Positions 63,981 through 64,000 of a stretch of 64,000 bases of DNA are shown here, piece by piece (the first letter of the stretch is position 1; each line of letters begins with the position of its first letter). The translations under genes were made by a program, and so were the position numbers. The stretch is from Macrostomum hystrix. Its lineage: Eukaryota; Platyhelminthes; Macrostomidae. Location: assembly GCA_950097015.1 (NCBI GenBank), contig CATNEN010000002.1, positions 3,937,001 to 4,001,000 of the forward strand, written 5' to 3'. The notes beneath the pieces are model-generated. The model made no database searches, had not been told where the DNA came from, and saw only the letters and a program-made list of their open reading frames with translations.

Positions 63981-64000
63981 GTAGGTGGCTGCTTAATAAT

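Overview
The window is invertebrate animal DNA. It has spliceosomal introns with GT...AG borders, TATA-type promoters, GC-rich Ala/Asp/Arg-rich coding exons set in AT-rich introns, and many minisatellites and small transposons. A free-living flatworm or other spiralian would fit, but nothing in the sequence fixes the species, so this is a guess.

One gene dominates: a giant nesprin (SYNE1 / MSP-300 / ANC-1 family) on the + strand. I assembled 35 exons downstream of the first exon, from 15022 to 63980, by checking acceptor, donor and reading phase at every junction. The phases close throughout. From the 13525 start the joined coding sequence is 17,694 nt (5,898 codons), and it runs off the right edge before any KASH membrane anchor. 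The N-terminus is two calponin-homology domains (15022-20036). Next comes a Cys/Ser-rich linker made of optional phase-0 exons (20335-22795), then about 5,400 residues of spectrin-type repeats (24827 onward). Early repeats align by eye with human nesprin-1.

Region 1-15 kb is the 5' regulatory zone. It holds five candidate alternative first exons (2185, 5880, 11009, 12069, 13525). All end in phase 1 and so can join the same CH1 acceptor at 15022; four have a TATA-like box upstream. Minisatellites and a TTAA-flanked MITE lie between them. Region 15-25 kb holds the CH domains and linker with four large intronic arrays. Region 25-48 kb is mostly spectrin-repeat coding sequence with short introns, plus one 3.8-kb intron carrying a second copy of the same MITE. 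Region 47,893-58,879 is an 11-kb intron. It contains three adjacent minisatellites, a ~1-kb inverted duplication, an intact Tc1/mariner-like transposon with an empty-site counterpart in the other arm, and a nested TATA-driven gene for a secreted PAN-like protein. Region 58.9-64 kb returns to spectrin-repeat exons.

Nearly every long intron carries its own private tandem array of 15-36-bp units. Two short motifs, CCGATATGTATCGAAAA and the palindrome CTACT-N3-AGTAG, recur near splice sites in several introns. No rRNA, functional tRNA or CRISPR array was seen.
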